Origin: Microcaldota archaeon | GTDB taxonomy: Archaea > Micrarchaeota > Micrarchaeia > Anstonellales > Bilamarchaeaceae | NCBI GenBank assembly: GCA_013425455.1 | Contig: JACCLI010000047.1 | Span: forward strand, 1 to 39,238 | Reading direction: 5' to 3' | Length of the DNA stretch: 39,238 nucleotides | In this document: one piece after another, positions 9,501 to 17,861 of the stretch | Position numbering within the stretch: the stretch's first letter is position 1 | Layout of the letters: every line of letters begins with the position of its first letter | Translations under genes and position numbers: made by a program | The notes under the pieces: model-generated | What the model was told of the DNA's origin: nothing | Databases searched by the model: none | The model's input: only the letters and a program-made list of their open reading frames with translations

Positions 9501-10794
9501 GGCCGGGCTGGAGTGGAGGTCCGGTTCTGTGAGGCTCATGTGCCCGAACTGCATGGTAGCGGTCGCCGCCGGATACAGCGACGAGGGCTCCGGCCCCCAG
9601 ACAAGGATGCGGCTTGTCTCACGGCTCTTCGGATACGGAATTAGATACGGGGCCGGGACGCCGCTTTGGGATGACTATTCATACAACCTATCCTGCGCCA
9701 ACGGGGAGGTCGCGTGCATTTATGAGCGCCTGGATTATGTGGATGTGATTGCTGTGAAATGGGGGTTGGGCGGGCGCAATTCCCATTGTGACATCGAGGA
9801 CGAGCAGGAGAGGTTCGCGGCGATACTCGCGGACGAGATGGAATTCGGCTCCAAGATGCTGCGCAGGTTCGGCAAGCCGGTCGTGGTGACCGACCTCACC
9901 ATAACAAGGCACGAGGGCCTGATTTATGATGAAGGAGTGAGGGACTGCTGGAACGAAACGAGCGCCGCCAAATTTATGGAATACCTCGGCCAGCACACCG
10001 AGGACCTGATAAAGAGCGGGCACATCGGGATTATTTACGGGGACTGGACGTATGACCACTCGAGCGGCACCACCGGCCCCACATATGTAAGGACAAAGGA
10101 GAGCGCGGCTGGTGGATACGTGAGCGGATACAGGGGCTCGTTATATGAGGGGACCCTGCTTGCCTCGAGGGACTTCTCCGGGTATGGAGAGATGACCTCG
10201 CTCATGGAGATACCGGTCAAGGAGAACTGCACCTGCGTCCCCTGCACGTCCACCGACCCGGCGGAGATATGCAATGGAAAATTCGCGGGAAGCGGCGCCC
10301 TCTGCGAATGGGAGGGGGAGCGCGTGATGGTCAAGTGGCCGGACGACTGCATAACCGAAGATGCGTGCATGCCCGGGGAGCAGATGGCCGAATACATGAT
10401 GGACTGCGTGCTTGTGAGCGGAGGGCAGGAGACCGAATTCAGCGTGGACGGGGCGGAGGTCGTCGGGAATCCAGAATTGTACAAGCAGATGATCGCATCA
10501 ATAGAGAATACGGTGGACAGGCCGTGCTTCATGAACAAAACCTACGGCAAGACGCAGATCACAAGGTTCCTTTCCCATCCCCTTCTCTTCAGGAAGGACG
10601 GGAACATGAGCTATACCTGCAATCCGCTCTCCGTGGCGCAGGGGGCAATGTGCGGGCCGCTCCCGAGCTTGGACCTTGAGCAGATGAGATGCACCCTGAG
10701 GATAAAGACCGGATGGCTGACGCCCGGCGGGGTTCCGAGCCCCGGAGGGTTGCCGTCGCTGCCAAGCGGGCCTGGGGGGCCCATCGGAGGATAA
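6532..10794 (+). CDS. Very large cysteine-rich lipoprotein with TIM-barrel-like C-terminal domain
   Basis: A 1420-residue protein. The N-terminus is a lipoprotein signal with lipobox LAGC (Cys22), so the mature protein is probably lipid-anchored outside the membrane. Residues about 23-850 are Cys-, Tyr- and Asp-rich with many short cysteine pairs and no family I recognise. Residues about 900-1180 look like an alpha/beta barrel: alternating hydrophobic strands, VLQLGLSDHF, LDYVDVIAVKWG and GKPVVVTDLTITRHEG, the last resembling the GKPhhhTEhG strand of glycoside-hydrolase barrels with Asp in place of Glu. A cysteine-rich segment (CTCVPC) and a Pro/Gly tail (SGPGGPIGG) end it. It is co-transcribed with the membrane cluster (1-bp overlap). 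A surface-exposed enzyme or adhesin is inferred; the barrel assignment is by eye. Confidence 0.7.
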   Translation: MRGISVVLAFAFVFGALMLAGCVAPQPSFSNCCMYDNASNDERCITADRTEYDAHGCNMLNMTCNVTLGEGDDTELLPICPKSELLKCNSSCVGMFCGSFEFDPRPPISLDAEDMNDSRDTENADKGQFGGTSKGGAKGLYNGECRLLNMSPATLRATGNTNGGFALNSFRFGVGDSFAEFDEANMYYPLTDFACKINQMGTIDRYANYAIPNSLTEAGTRICAPSGDNKWVCVPSTSYSDVFFETYTYFDCATKCLLQFSGDFPGIDPNSAYLTERNGQMLGNPFAYGVAADSPWGNLINDKDYKSSAEDTAFYDGYPLGYNYYGADFERDDRVLGPNRGGIEGLLAEKGSGEFGLQSDVMDYYSGETADLPTMRWDHLLENFITVEREPHRMYEFLLTYHSVYADQFQNGHYEDNGTWKNGAEFECTMEENGCLSGYCNIFDYSRGVCVNMDNLSKDANCDCVYDYIEGGVACTGKKLLSSPSWDRYNDATSNIEVATTLAAPIDRVGDGPYTHTSMPSKGRTVTFNLDSTDYISGLAESDRDDIDRSFLVIFLGGQNAFPTYTAYQPPTDDTAALWNQTLTIPQVLSPEKWSGCSRYSDCGKFYTTFVDQCVPTYEEDREFYRTSFGVCYSGSPMTTTSSSIFGGLIETRVPYSYGQYLKPDGSIDVENWNCQGLFNFDKKKVTGKGDPSRQVYCYARDKDGNCEAYSTAALMIRGRDVEYEDEDRNLVEGQAFGKCILDGSGNLRTKTYGYCDQCSFLTMAKEKVVALPENKLDPGYQALRVDGSAQRKDNKYCPSLMISTIYSPDAAFEIERASSPLGEWEGQGVHASSDDPEDSYYRSQCRMPDGSEVGMEEAWPDYLPNAYYLKTKLKDYLQRNIMPVLFADDDGLYRARTTDREPYKDKPVLQLGLSDHFEAVQAGTTTNPLIASLWKRNPSIFDKYGLPGDQPYAYTAQGTYLADSVMNLGAGIIVVKNLSTDFVEGSDIVAGLEWRSGSVRLMCPNCMVAVAAGYSDEGSGPQTRMRLVSRLFGYGIRYGAGTPLWDDYSYNLSCANGEVACIYERLDYVDVIAVKWGLGGRNSHCDIEDEQERFAAILADEMEFGSKMLRRFGKPVVVTDLTITRHEGLIYDEGVRDCWNETSAAKFMEYLGQHTEDLIKSGHIGIIYGDWTYDHSSGTTGPTYVRTKESAAGGYVSGYRGSLYEGTLLASRDFSGYGEMTSLMEIPVKENCTCVPCTSTDPAEICNGKFAGSGALCEWEGERVMVKWPDDCITEDACMPGEQMAEYMMDCVLVSGGQETEFSVDGAEVVGNPELYKQMIASIENTVDRPCFMNKTYGKTQITRFLSHPLLFRKDGNMSYTCNPLSVAQGAMCGPLPSLDLEQMRCTLRIKTGWLTPGGVPSPGGLPSLPSGPGGPIGG

Positions 10795-10796
10795 AA

Positions 10797-10802
10797 TTTA
10801 AA
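10797..10802 (+). promoter_or_regulatory. TATA box for the giant tail protein
   Basis: TTTAAA begins 3 bp after the lipoprotein stop, centred 27.5 bp before the ATG at 10827. That spacing places the transcription start at or next to the start codon (leaderless). The last large gene can thus be transcribed on its own as well as from the upstream operon promoter. Confidence 0.55.
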
Positions 10803-10826
10803 GGTGAGCATATCCATAAGAGACAT

Positions 10827-13800
10827 ATGCGGAAGGCTTTGCTGGCCGTGCTTTTTCTCATTCCAGTACTTTTTTCCATAGTCCCGGATTTGGGCGCAGG
10901 GGCTTATGGCGCTTCCGCGCCGGGCATCTCCAACTCACGGGTCCGCATCGACATAAGCGGGGTGCACCTCATAAATCCGCAGGACGTCTGCCCCTCCTGC
11001 AGCATATTCACAACACAGCCTTTCATGGCTCCCTCCATAAACGAGGAGGAGAAGACCGTTTCCGTGAGCATGGGCGTGATAAACGAGAGCGGAGTGACGG
11101 CGGTGGAGGGGGCGACCCTTTTTGCATATGTACAGAAGGCTGACGGGAGCAACTCAAAAAGATGCAGGATATACACCAATGCGAACGGGAGCGCGAAAAT
11201 AAGCTACAACCCGGTCGACTGCCAGGACGGGTGCACTGTCAAGTTTTTCTTCTGCTGCGCCAACCCCGTCGCGCTCGCCTGCGTGCTGGAGCCCTGCCTA
11301 GGCGAGCCCGTCACCGCGTATAGCGACGTCCCAGCATGCGGCAGTGATGGATACGGGGGAGGGGAATGGCCCTCCAACGCCACGGTGGGTGGGCAGGAGA
11401 TACAGCTATACCCGACCCTAGAAGAGGCGGCGATACCCCCGAGGGCAGTGCTGCCCGGATTTGAATACACTTTTACGCTATGCTTCCCTCTCCTCATGAT
11501 ATTCGGCTTCCTGGGTGCGGCGATGTACGCGTCGGGCAGGGACCCGTTCGCGATGTTTTCATTCTATACCCCAAGGTTCACGCGGGGCATGGAGAGGCCC
11601 ATACAGGGAAGGGGATACACCATCCCGGGCTCTTCAATAATCAATGTCGCGATGAAGGCGACGGATCTAGGGACAGGGAAAACCTCCGCAAATGAGATGT
11701 TCGTTAGTTCGATGGAACAGAGCCCGATGGTCGCAAAAACCAAGGGCGCAGCTGGTGAGTTGGGAGGAGCCAAAGGAACCGCAACTGAAAGAGCAGGTGC
11801 AGGAAGGGCTAGTGCAAGCCAGGAGGAGCTTACAAGCAGGACGTCCGCTGACCGGATGGTTGCCGGGGGTTCCGGCGCAGTCATCGGCCAGAGCATCGGG
11901 GTTTCCGAGAGCATGATGCGCCCCGGCGAGGCAGGCGTTGGCGTGGGAACCGCGCTCCTTGCGCTGCTCGGGATAATGCTGAGGTTCTCAAATGCTCCCT
12001 GGCTCACAGGAGGGCTTTCACAAAGATTGATTGGAATTGCCGATGCATGGCAGGCCGAAAGGGTCTCGGGCTATTTCCAAACGAATGCGGCGCCAATAGC
12101 AGGAAGCATGCACGTTCGGTTTGACTCGGAAGGGAATGTCAGCCAGCTCACATATGTAAGCCCGCAAACCGGTGAAACGGTGACGGTTGAGGGTGTCGAC
12201 AAATGCAGGGCATTCGTAGATTCGGTGAGGAACGGCCTTGCCGCGAATGCCCAGGCGGGCGATAATAATGCGATTGATGGCCTGAACCAGTTCAATGAAC
12301 GGGTTGCGAACCTCCAGCACCCTGTGACCGGGGCGCGGGCAATGCTGATTGCTGAGGGAAGCAGGGAGGGTGGCCCTACTGGGGAGGTTCTTGCTGCAAT
12401 GGCAACGCTTGCAGACCCGAGTTCTTCTCCTGACAAGAGGCGCCAGGCCCTTGAAACTATTGCCAATTCGGACCAGGTTTCTGGGGATGTAAAAATAGCG
12501 GCGTTCGTTGCCGCAAGCGACGGAATGAATTATCAGCAGTTTGCCGCTTTTGTTGGTGCGGAAGGTTCTTCTGCGGCCAGGATATTCGGGGAACTAACTT
12601 CAAATTCTGCGGCGCTAAATGAAAGGCTGGACGGGAAGATTGACGGGAACATGCTCGGCGCGATAGGCGCGGCTGCGGAGAGGCTCGAGCAATTAAATGC
12701 CGGCAGGAGGGAAGGCCAGGCGGACAGCCTCGGCATCGGAACTATTGTCGCAAACATGAGGAGCGATATGGGCGAATGCCGTGGGGGCCCGGAAGTGTTT
12801 GTTTTCAGGAGCGGAACGGAAGATTCAGCCGCCAGGATGGCTGCAATGGGCCTCTCCGGAGCCGCATTGGATATGCGCATAAGCCTTGACGCGTTGGGCC
12901 AACGCACCGCAGAAAACGGCGAGGTAACCGACGGAATCGGCCAACGCCTGATTCTCGGCCATTTGAGTGCTGATGCACGCGCTGAGGTGGAGGCTGCGAT
13001 GGACAGCGAGGGCAGGGTGGACATATCCAAGCTAAGCGGAAATGCGAGAGGAGAATTGGGCAGTGTGATAGAACAACAGGTGAGAGGGGCAATTGTCAGT
13101 GAATACAATGTCGCCTACTCGCAACAACAGGCGACGGATTTCAAGAATGGCAACTCGGGGGAGGCACTTACCCTGAGAGACTTCCAGGAGGCGCTTGGGA
13201 ACTATGCGGCGGCAACACAAAGCTCCTACGAGATCATGAATGCGCAGGTTATGGGCCCTGCAAGGGAGGAGGCGCTCGCACTAATAGAGAGGAATCCGAA
13301 TCCAGTGGACAACCTGGGCAGGCTCACCACGATGGTCCTGCCTGAACAACTGGCAGCAAATGATGTGAGGGCTGTCATGGAGAGGCGGGGGATAGACCCG
13401 GAACTGGCAAGCATCATGGTTGGGATAGCGGGGGCGCAGGCGCAAGTAGGCTTCATTAATGGCCGCTATGAGGAACGTCCTGATGGCCAGAGGGAGTACG
13501 TACCGGGCCTCAGCGAAAGGCTTGGATTGCTGGCCATGGGGCCTACGGAATCCTACGGGCAGAGGGCAGACAATGCATATGCCAGCCTTGCTGAGATAGA
13601 CCGGCAGGTGGCTGAATTCAACGGCGCCATACAGACGCTTGACAATCCAAATGCGAGCCCGGAGGAGAAGGAACACGCGAGAGGGGTGGTCGCTGGGGGT
13701 ATGGAGCCATTTTTGGAGTACAAACGGGCCGAAGCCTCGCAGATTCTCGAAAACCCGGAAGCAAGCCAAGCGGACAAGGAATGGGCAACAAGAATTATGG

Positions 13801-14951
13801 CTTTGGACCCCGCCACCGCATTCACTGATGAGGGGCAGCGGGGGACACTCTGGCAGGAATACAATGCCCATATGGGGGAGCAGAAGGACCAGCAAAGAGC
13901 GGAAATGGAATTTGGAAGAACTAGGGAAAGCATATTTGCATCGGGGCCGCCTCTGGGCCAGCCTTCTAACGAACAGGAGAGGATAGCGGCGCAGGAAAGG
14001 GAAGCCGCCCTCCGGCAGGCGGTCGAGCAGTATACAACCTCCGCTTATTCACAAGCTGAAACCAAGCCAGACTCCGGACAGATTATACAGTTTACCATAT
14101 ACGGGGATCCGAATGCCAGGGAGATGCTCGATGCAGCAAGGCCCAACCTTCCCGCCACGGTCCAGGCGCAGCTTGACACGTTCCTGTCTAATACCGCATC
14201 ACAAGAAGAAAAATCACGTGCCCTGGACGTGCTTGTGCCCGCCCTCGATAATTATTATAGATATGCCGAAAATTCTGCCGATGACCGGCTCACTGCAGCG
14301 GACCGCAGCGAAGCTCAATGGGCAGTACACACTCTTACGACTTCCGAGGACTCCTCCGCCCGCCAACAAGCCGCAGAAAGTCTCCGCGAACTGAGAGGAG
14401 TGTCAGGTGAGGCGCAGCCTGGAATAGACGCGCTGATTGCTACGGCAACCGTGCCGCCTTCGCAGTGGACAGACGAGCAAAGGGCGAATCTCGGAGCTGT
14501 GTTGCCCAAGGTCCAGGAAAGGCTGGATATATATTTCGACACCACTGGCTATGACAGGGCGATTTCAAATCCAGATGGAACGAGGCAGGGGCTCATAAAC
14601 GATTATGCGAACGACAGGCAAAGCGAACTGAATGCGACCCGGGATTGGGCACAACAGGCAGGCACCGCTGCAGCCAGAACAGAGTACGAAACCGCGCAGA
14701 TACAGGTATCCCTTCTGGGAAATGAAGCGATAGACCGCTTTTACCAAAACATGGATGCGAACAGGGAGATTGCGGAAAGGGCCGCAAGGAACGTCACGGA
14801 ACGCGGATCAGAGAGTGTCGGGGCAGAGATTGCGGGAAGAGGCGGCTGGAGCTCCGAATACCAGGCTGCCGACAGCGCGTTTGCAGCAAGAAGGGCTGAA
14901 GAAGAGAGGCGCCGCAGGGAGCAGGGAGGCAGCGAAGGGGGGCAGAGGTAA
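10827..14951 (+). CDS. Giant membrane-anchored protein with Ig-like N-domain and long Gln/Ala/Glu-rich tail
   Basis: A 1374-residue protein. The ATG at 10827 is chosen because it starts a signal peptide (RKALLAVLFLIPVLF) at leaderless distance from a TATA box. An upstream in-frame extension would overlap the lipoprotein gene. Residues about 65-150 resemble an Ig/Big-type beta domain (TLFAYVQKADGS, then TNANGSAKISY) with paired cysteines. A transmembrane segment at about 207-235 is followed by a linker with FTRGMERPIQGRGYTIPGSS, a second hydrophobic stretch at about 372-390 (GTALLALLGIMLRF), and then nearly 1000 residues of hydrophilic, mostly helical sequence with few cysteines and many Asp-Asn-Pro-Ala/Ser-Pro-type turns. 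It ends RRAEEERRRREQGG. The domain order suggests a wall- or host-facing head with a long tail on one side of the membrane. Function is unknown. Confidence 0.7.
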   Translation: MRKALLAVLFLIPVLFSIVPDLGAGAYGASAPGISNSRVRIDISGVHLINPQDVCPSCSIFTTQPFMAPSINEEEKTVSVSMGVINESGVTAVEGATLFAYVQKADGSNSKRCRIYTNANGSAKISYNPVDCQDGCTVKFFFCCANPVALACVLEPCLGEPVTAYSDVPACGSDGYGGGEWPSNATVGGQEIQLYPTLEEAAIPPRAVLPGFEYTFTLCFPLLMIFGFLGAAMYASGRDPFAMFSFYTPRFTRGMERPIQGRGYTIPGSSIINVAMKATDLGTGKTSANEMFVSSMEQSPMVAKTKGAAGELGGAKGTATERAGAGRASASQEELTSRTSADRMVAGGSGAVIGQSIGVSESMMRPGEAGVGVGTALLALLGIMLRFSNAPWLTGGLSQRLIGIADAWQAERVSGYFQTNAAPIAGSMHVRFDSEGNVSQLTYVSPQTGETVTVEGVDKCRAFVDSVRNGLAANAQAGDNNAIDGLNQFNERVANLQHPVTGARAMLIAEGSREGGPTGEVLAAMATLADPSSSPDKRRQALETIANSDQVSGDVKIAAFVAASDGMNYQQFAAFVGAEGSSAARIFGELTSNSAALNERLDGKIDGNMLGAIGAAAERLEQLNAGRREGQADSLGIGTIVANMRSDMGECRGGPEVFVFRSGTEDSAARMAAMGLSGAALDMRISLDALGQRTAENGEVTDGIGQRLILGHLSADARAEVEAAMDSEGRVDISKLSGNARGELGSVIEQQVRGAIVSEYNVAYSQQQATDFKNGNSGEALTLRDFQEALGNYAAATQSSYEIMNAQVMGPAREEALALIERNPNPVDNLGRLTTMVLPEQLAANDVRAVMERRGIDPELASIMVGIAGAQAQVGFINGRYEERPDGQREYVPGLSERLGLLAMGPTESYGQRADNAYASLAEIDRQVAEFNGAIQTLDNPNASPEEKEHARGVVAGGMEPFLEYKRAEASQILENPEASQADKEWATRIMALDPATAFTDEGQRGTLWQEYNAHMGEQKDQQRAEMEFGRTRESIFASGPPLGQPSNEQERIAAQEREAALRQAVEQYTTSAYSQAETKPDSGQIIQFTIYGDPNAREMLDAARPNLPATVQAQLDTFLSNTASQEEKSRALDVLVPALDNYYRYAENSADDRLTAADRSEAQWAVHTLTTSEDSSARQQAAESLRELRGVSGEAQPGIDALIATATVPPSQWTDEQRANLGAVLPKVQERLDIYFDTTGYDRAISNPDGTRQGLINDYANDRQSELNATRDWAQQAGTAAARTEYETAQIQVSLLGNEAIDRFYQNMDANREIAERAARNVTERGSESVGAEIAGRGGWSSEYQAADSAFAARRAEEERRRREQGGSEGGQR

Positions 14952-14957
14952 TCCCCC

Positions 14958-15269
14958 ATGCCAGAAACCCGCCCGATAAAAAGATTAAGACGGCACCTCA
15001 CGATTGAAAATTTGTGGCTCTATATTCTATCTATAATCAGGAGGGACGGCGAATGCTATGCGTATACGCTCCCGGACCAGATTGAGAAGGATTTCTACTT
15101 CAGACCCAGCAGAGTTATGGTATATATAGTATTGCACATGCTGGAGGGGGAGGGGCTCATCAAAAGCGAGCAGAAGGAGAGGAGGAAATATTACAGATTG
15201 ACGGAGAGGGGGAAGGAAACCCTGACCGAAGCGAAAAAGTATTTCAAATTGCTCTCCGAAACCTTATGA
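14958..15269 (+). CDS. PadR-like winged-helix transcriptional regulator
   Basis: A 103-residue protein beginning 6 nt after the tail-protein stop, so probably the last gene of the operon. Residues 16-95 fit the PadR wing-helix pattern: a first helix IENLWLYILSIIRRDG, an AYTLPDQIE turn, a recognition helix region RPSRVMVYIVLHMLEGEGL, then the wing EQKERRKYYRLTERGKE. PadR-type proteins sense small molecules or stress and often regulate their own operon, so control of the large envelope operon is a reasonable inference. The C-terminal dimerisation extension is short. Its stop codon overlaps that of the convergent pelA (TTATGA). Confidence 0.8.
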   Translation: MPETRPIKRLRRHLTIENLWLYILSIIRRDGECYAYTLPDQIEKDFYFRPSRVMVYIVLHMLEGEGLIKSEQKERRKYYRLTERGKETLTEAKKYFKLLSETL

Positions 15270-16295
15270 GATGCGGAAGCGGAGGAGCGCAGCAACTCCG
15301 CCGAACCCCTTCAATTTGTGCGCGGAATCGCCCTTGGAGGAAAAGAACACTATGTTTGCCTTTTTTGATTCCGCCTCCTCGGTCATCCTTTCTATTTCCT
15401 TGTCCTTGCGCAATGCGTCGTCCAAAACGAGGAGGGATTCCACCGCGCTCATTTCCACCGCCTGCGCCACCTCCTTTTTTCCGTATGCGGCCAGCCCCGT
15501 GCCCTTGTTCACGCGGACCATGAATTCCTCGAACAGCTTCTCCTCCTGTTCCATCTGCGCTTCTCCCGCTATTTTTTCTATAACGCCTTTCTTCATCAGT
15601 TCGTTTATTCCGCTTCTTTCCGCATAGGAGCAGGATTCGAAAACTATCTTTTTGAGGAGGTCGGGGTATTTCTTGGAAACGAAGGATTTGAGCCCGTCCT
15701 TTGCGAAGCCCGGGCCGGCGACGATAAAGCGCTCGTCCGCCCCGGAAACATAGGAAGCGACCTCGCCGTAATACTGCCTAACCTTGTCCTCATAATTATC
15801 CTCCCTCTTGCTTCCCCCGAACCAGATGGTCGGGCCGTATTCCAATCCATATCCACGGAGGATTGCGGTGATGGCTTTCTCCTCGTCCATCACTATTATG
15901 CGGAGGGTGGGGCGGGAGGTCTCCTTCACCGCCTTCTCCAATCTTGAAATTTCGAAATTCTTCCATTCCTTGATTACCTTTACTGTGTCCCCGGCCTCCA
16001 AATCGAAGGTGTGGTGGCGGCCCTTCTGGACGAACTCCTCCGGGTTTCCGGCGATTATGACTCCAGCGATGCGGAGGCGGTTCGCGGTCTCGGCGAATTC
16101 AACGTTTTCCACTCTTAATGTAATAAAAACGGGCTTCCTTTCCTCCTTCCCCTCGCCGAATTTTACGCTGCGGTAAGTCCTGGCTTCCACTAGGTCTCCC
16201 TCCTTGAGGATTCTCTCCAGATGCCAGAGGTCCTCGAGGCGCTGGAGCATGAGCTTCATTTCGCCCGCCTTAAGGTCACGGTGGACTATTCGCAT
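15264..16295 (-). CDS. pelA: Pelota/Dom34 ribosome rescue factor
   Basis: A 343-residue protein, the normal archaeal length. It has the three-domain aRF1-like layout: an N-terminal Sm-like beta domain (MRIVHRDLKAGEMKLM through GDTVKVIKEW), a central domain (LRIIVMDEEKAITAILRGYG) and a C-terminal eL30-like domain ending KGFGGVAALLRF. As expected for Pelota and unlike release factor aRF1, it lacks the GGQ peptide. With the ABCE1 ATPase it splits stalled ribosomes in no-go and non-stop decay. A TATA box at 16320-16325 places it as a leaderless gene. Recognition is firm. Confidence 0.95.
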   Translation of the reverse strand: MRIVHRDLKAGEMKLMLQRLEDLWHLERILKEGDLVEARTYRSVKFGEGKEERKPVFITLRVENVEFAETANRLRIAGVIIAGNPEEFVQKGRHHTFDLEAGDTVKVIKEWKNFEISRLEKAVKETSRPTLRIIVMDEEKAITAILRGYGLEYGPTIWFGGSKREDNYEDKVRQYYGEVASYVSGADERFIVAGPGFAKDGLKSFVSKKYPDLLKKIVFESCSYAERSGINELMKKGVIEKIAGEAQMEQEEKLFEEFMVRVNKGTGLAAYGKKEVAQAVEMSAVESLLVLDDALRKDKEIERMTEEAESKKANIVFFSSKGDSAHKLKGFGGVAALLRFRIS

Positions 16296-16319
16296 ACAGT
16301 AGATAGTGGGATTGGGGAA

Positions 16320-16325
16320 TTTAAA
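16320..16325 (-). promoter_or_regulatory. TATA box for pelA
   Basis: TTTAAA is centred 27.5 bp ahead of the pelA ATG on the minus strand, in the 42-bp gap between pelA and the PHP gene. The spacing predicts a leaderless or nearly leaderless transcript separate from the upstream gene. Confidence 0.55.
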
Positions 16326-16337
16326 ATAAGTGGGAAC

Positions 16338-17801
16338 TTACTTCCAGAGCTTCAGCCTTCTCTTTGCCTCCTGCCAAAACATCTTTACGTATTGCAATCC
16401 CTGCCTGGCTTTCCCGGTAAGGAGGACCATCTTCCTCAAAAGGGAGCGCCTCGCCTTCATCGGAAGGAGCTTTCCCCCGTCCAGCTCGACGAAGGCGTCA
16501 TAGGAGACCTTCGCTGGGATTTCGCATCCGTTGCGGGAGAAAGAGCCCTTGCGGAGGACCTGCACGAATTCCGAAGATGTGAAGTCCTTCTTTGCGAAAA
16601 CCTCGCGGGCGCGCTCCTTGTTCTTCTCGTCAAAGTGGATTACGAGGCGGCCGTATGAGAGCGGGCTCGCCATCCTCCAGTAGAACGGAACTCCGGAGTA
16701 AACGTGCGTGTCGTGGTCAAAATAATTCCTCTTGCCGAATGTGTGGCGACAGTGGAGGGAGAACGCGTAGGTGATGTTGTTCTGCGTCATCTTCGCAGTG
16801 GTGCCGACGTACTTCGTAACGATGCCTCTGAAGAAATCCTCGGAAATTAGCCTGCCGGAAAATGAGACGGGGCTGTTGGAGAATGTCGGGTTGTATATGG
16901 CGACCATGTCTGCGTATTTCCTTATGAAATCGAAAAGCCACTGCAGGGACTCGCCGGCATCGAGTTCGTTTATGATGCCCATGCTGAGCACGCCCGCGCC
17001 CAGCTGCGTTTCCCCGTAGGGATGGGCGATGCCGAGGGCGAGCTCGTTCCTTGCGCGCATGTCGGATATCCTTCCCAGCAGCTTTTTCCGTTCCATCACG
17101 GGCGCCATCCCGGGGAATTCGCGGACCAGGCGGTCAACCATCATCCCGTAAAAGGAGGAAGCGGTCTCAAGGCTGCTGAAATAGATGTTCATGTGGGGGC
17201 CGTTCGAGCTGTCCGGGTTCCTGTGCGGGAGGGTGAGCTCTATGGAAGGGACTTTCAGGATTCCGCATCTTCTCTCCAGCTCCGCAATCTCGCGGATGTG
17301 TTTGGGGATTACGTGGTTGTGGTATCCGGTGGCGTCTATGTCATAGTGCCAGAGGAGCATCTCGCGGATTATGTTTATCCTTGAGGATGCGCCGTCGTCC
17401 TTCCCTTCGTTCTCTCCCCAGTGGCCGTGCGGGACTACGAAGCGGGTGTTGGGGTCCTTCGCCTTCTGCACGTCCAGTACCTCGTCCTTCACCTTCTCCG
17501 CCCAGGCGTCGCTGACGCGGAACGAGGAGAAGCGGCGCATCAGCTCTCGCTTGGAAAGCGCCTTTCCGCCCTCCCCCTTGGAGGGGTCGGTGAAGAATAC
17601 CTTTGTCCTTCCGAAAAATGAGGTTTTTATGAACACGCAGAAATTGGAATCCGGGGAGTTCAGCCCGCGGTTGAGGATTATCTCCCCTTTTTTGCATAAT
17701 CGGGAGTCGTCTATTATGCCGAAGCCGAGGCCCTGAAGCTCATCAACGAGCTTCTGCCTCTTTTCAATCCCCCTCTGCTGGAGGGAGCGGAAGATTCCCA
17801 C
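16338..17801 (-). CDS. Divergent PHP-domain phosphoesterase
   Basis: A 487-residue protein with a GTG start at 17801, preceded by GGTGGGC; the overlapping ATG at 17803 is out of frame. The metal-binding signatures of the PHP fold can be followed in order: HGH (125-127) for motif I, GYHNH (159-163) for motif II, PSIEL (185-189) for the metal-bridging Glu, PHMNIYF (202-208), GIAHPYG (257-263), and HDTHVYSG (363-370) for the terminal Asp/His. PHP enzymes are tri-metal phosphoesterases (nucleases, histidinol phosphatases, DNA polymerase proofreading domains). An N-terminal extension of about 120 residues and a C-terminal region of about 110 basic residues are unlike the simple family members. Substrate unknown. 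The window also encodes a second, clearer PHP enzyme (EndoQ). Confidence 0.7.
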   Translation of the reverse strand: MGIFRSLQQRGIEKRQKLVDELQGLGFGIIDDSRLCKKGEIILNRGLNSPDSNFCVFIKTSFFGRTKVFFTDPSKGEGGKALSKRELMRRFSSFRVSDAWAEKVKDEVLDVQKAKDPNTRFVVPHGHWGENEGKDDGASSRINIIREMLLWHYDIDATGYHNHVIPKHIREIAELERRCGILKVPSIELTLPHRNPDSSNGPHMNIYFSSLETASSFYGMMVDRLVREFPGMAPVMERKKLLGRISDMRARNELALGIAHPYGETQLGAGVLSMGIINELDAGESLQWLFDFIRKYADMVAIYNPTFSNSPVSFSGRLISEDFFRGIVTKYVGTTAKMTQNNITYAFSLHCRHTFGKRNYFDHDTHVYSGVPFYWRMASPLSYGRLVIHFDEKNKERAREVFAKKDFTSSEFVQVLRKGSFSRNGCEIPAKVSYDAFVELDGGKLLPMKARRSLLRKMVLLTGKARQGLQYVKMFWQEAKRRLKLWK

Positions 17802-17861
17802 ATGCCCACCAACGTATATTTATGTGTGGTAACCTATATAAACGGGATGTGGGCGGAGGTG

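Noticed and set aside
10689-10826. Upstream extension of the giant tail protein
   Set aside because: It overlaps the lipoprotein gene and removes the signal peptide from the N-terminus; a TATA box lies just before 10827.
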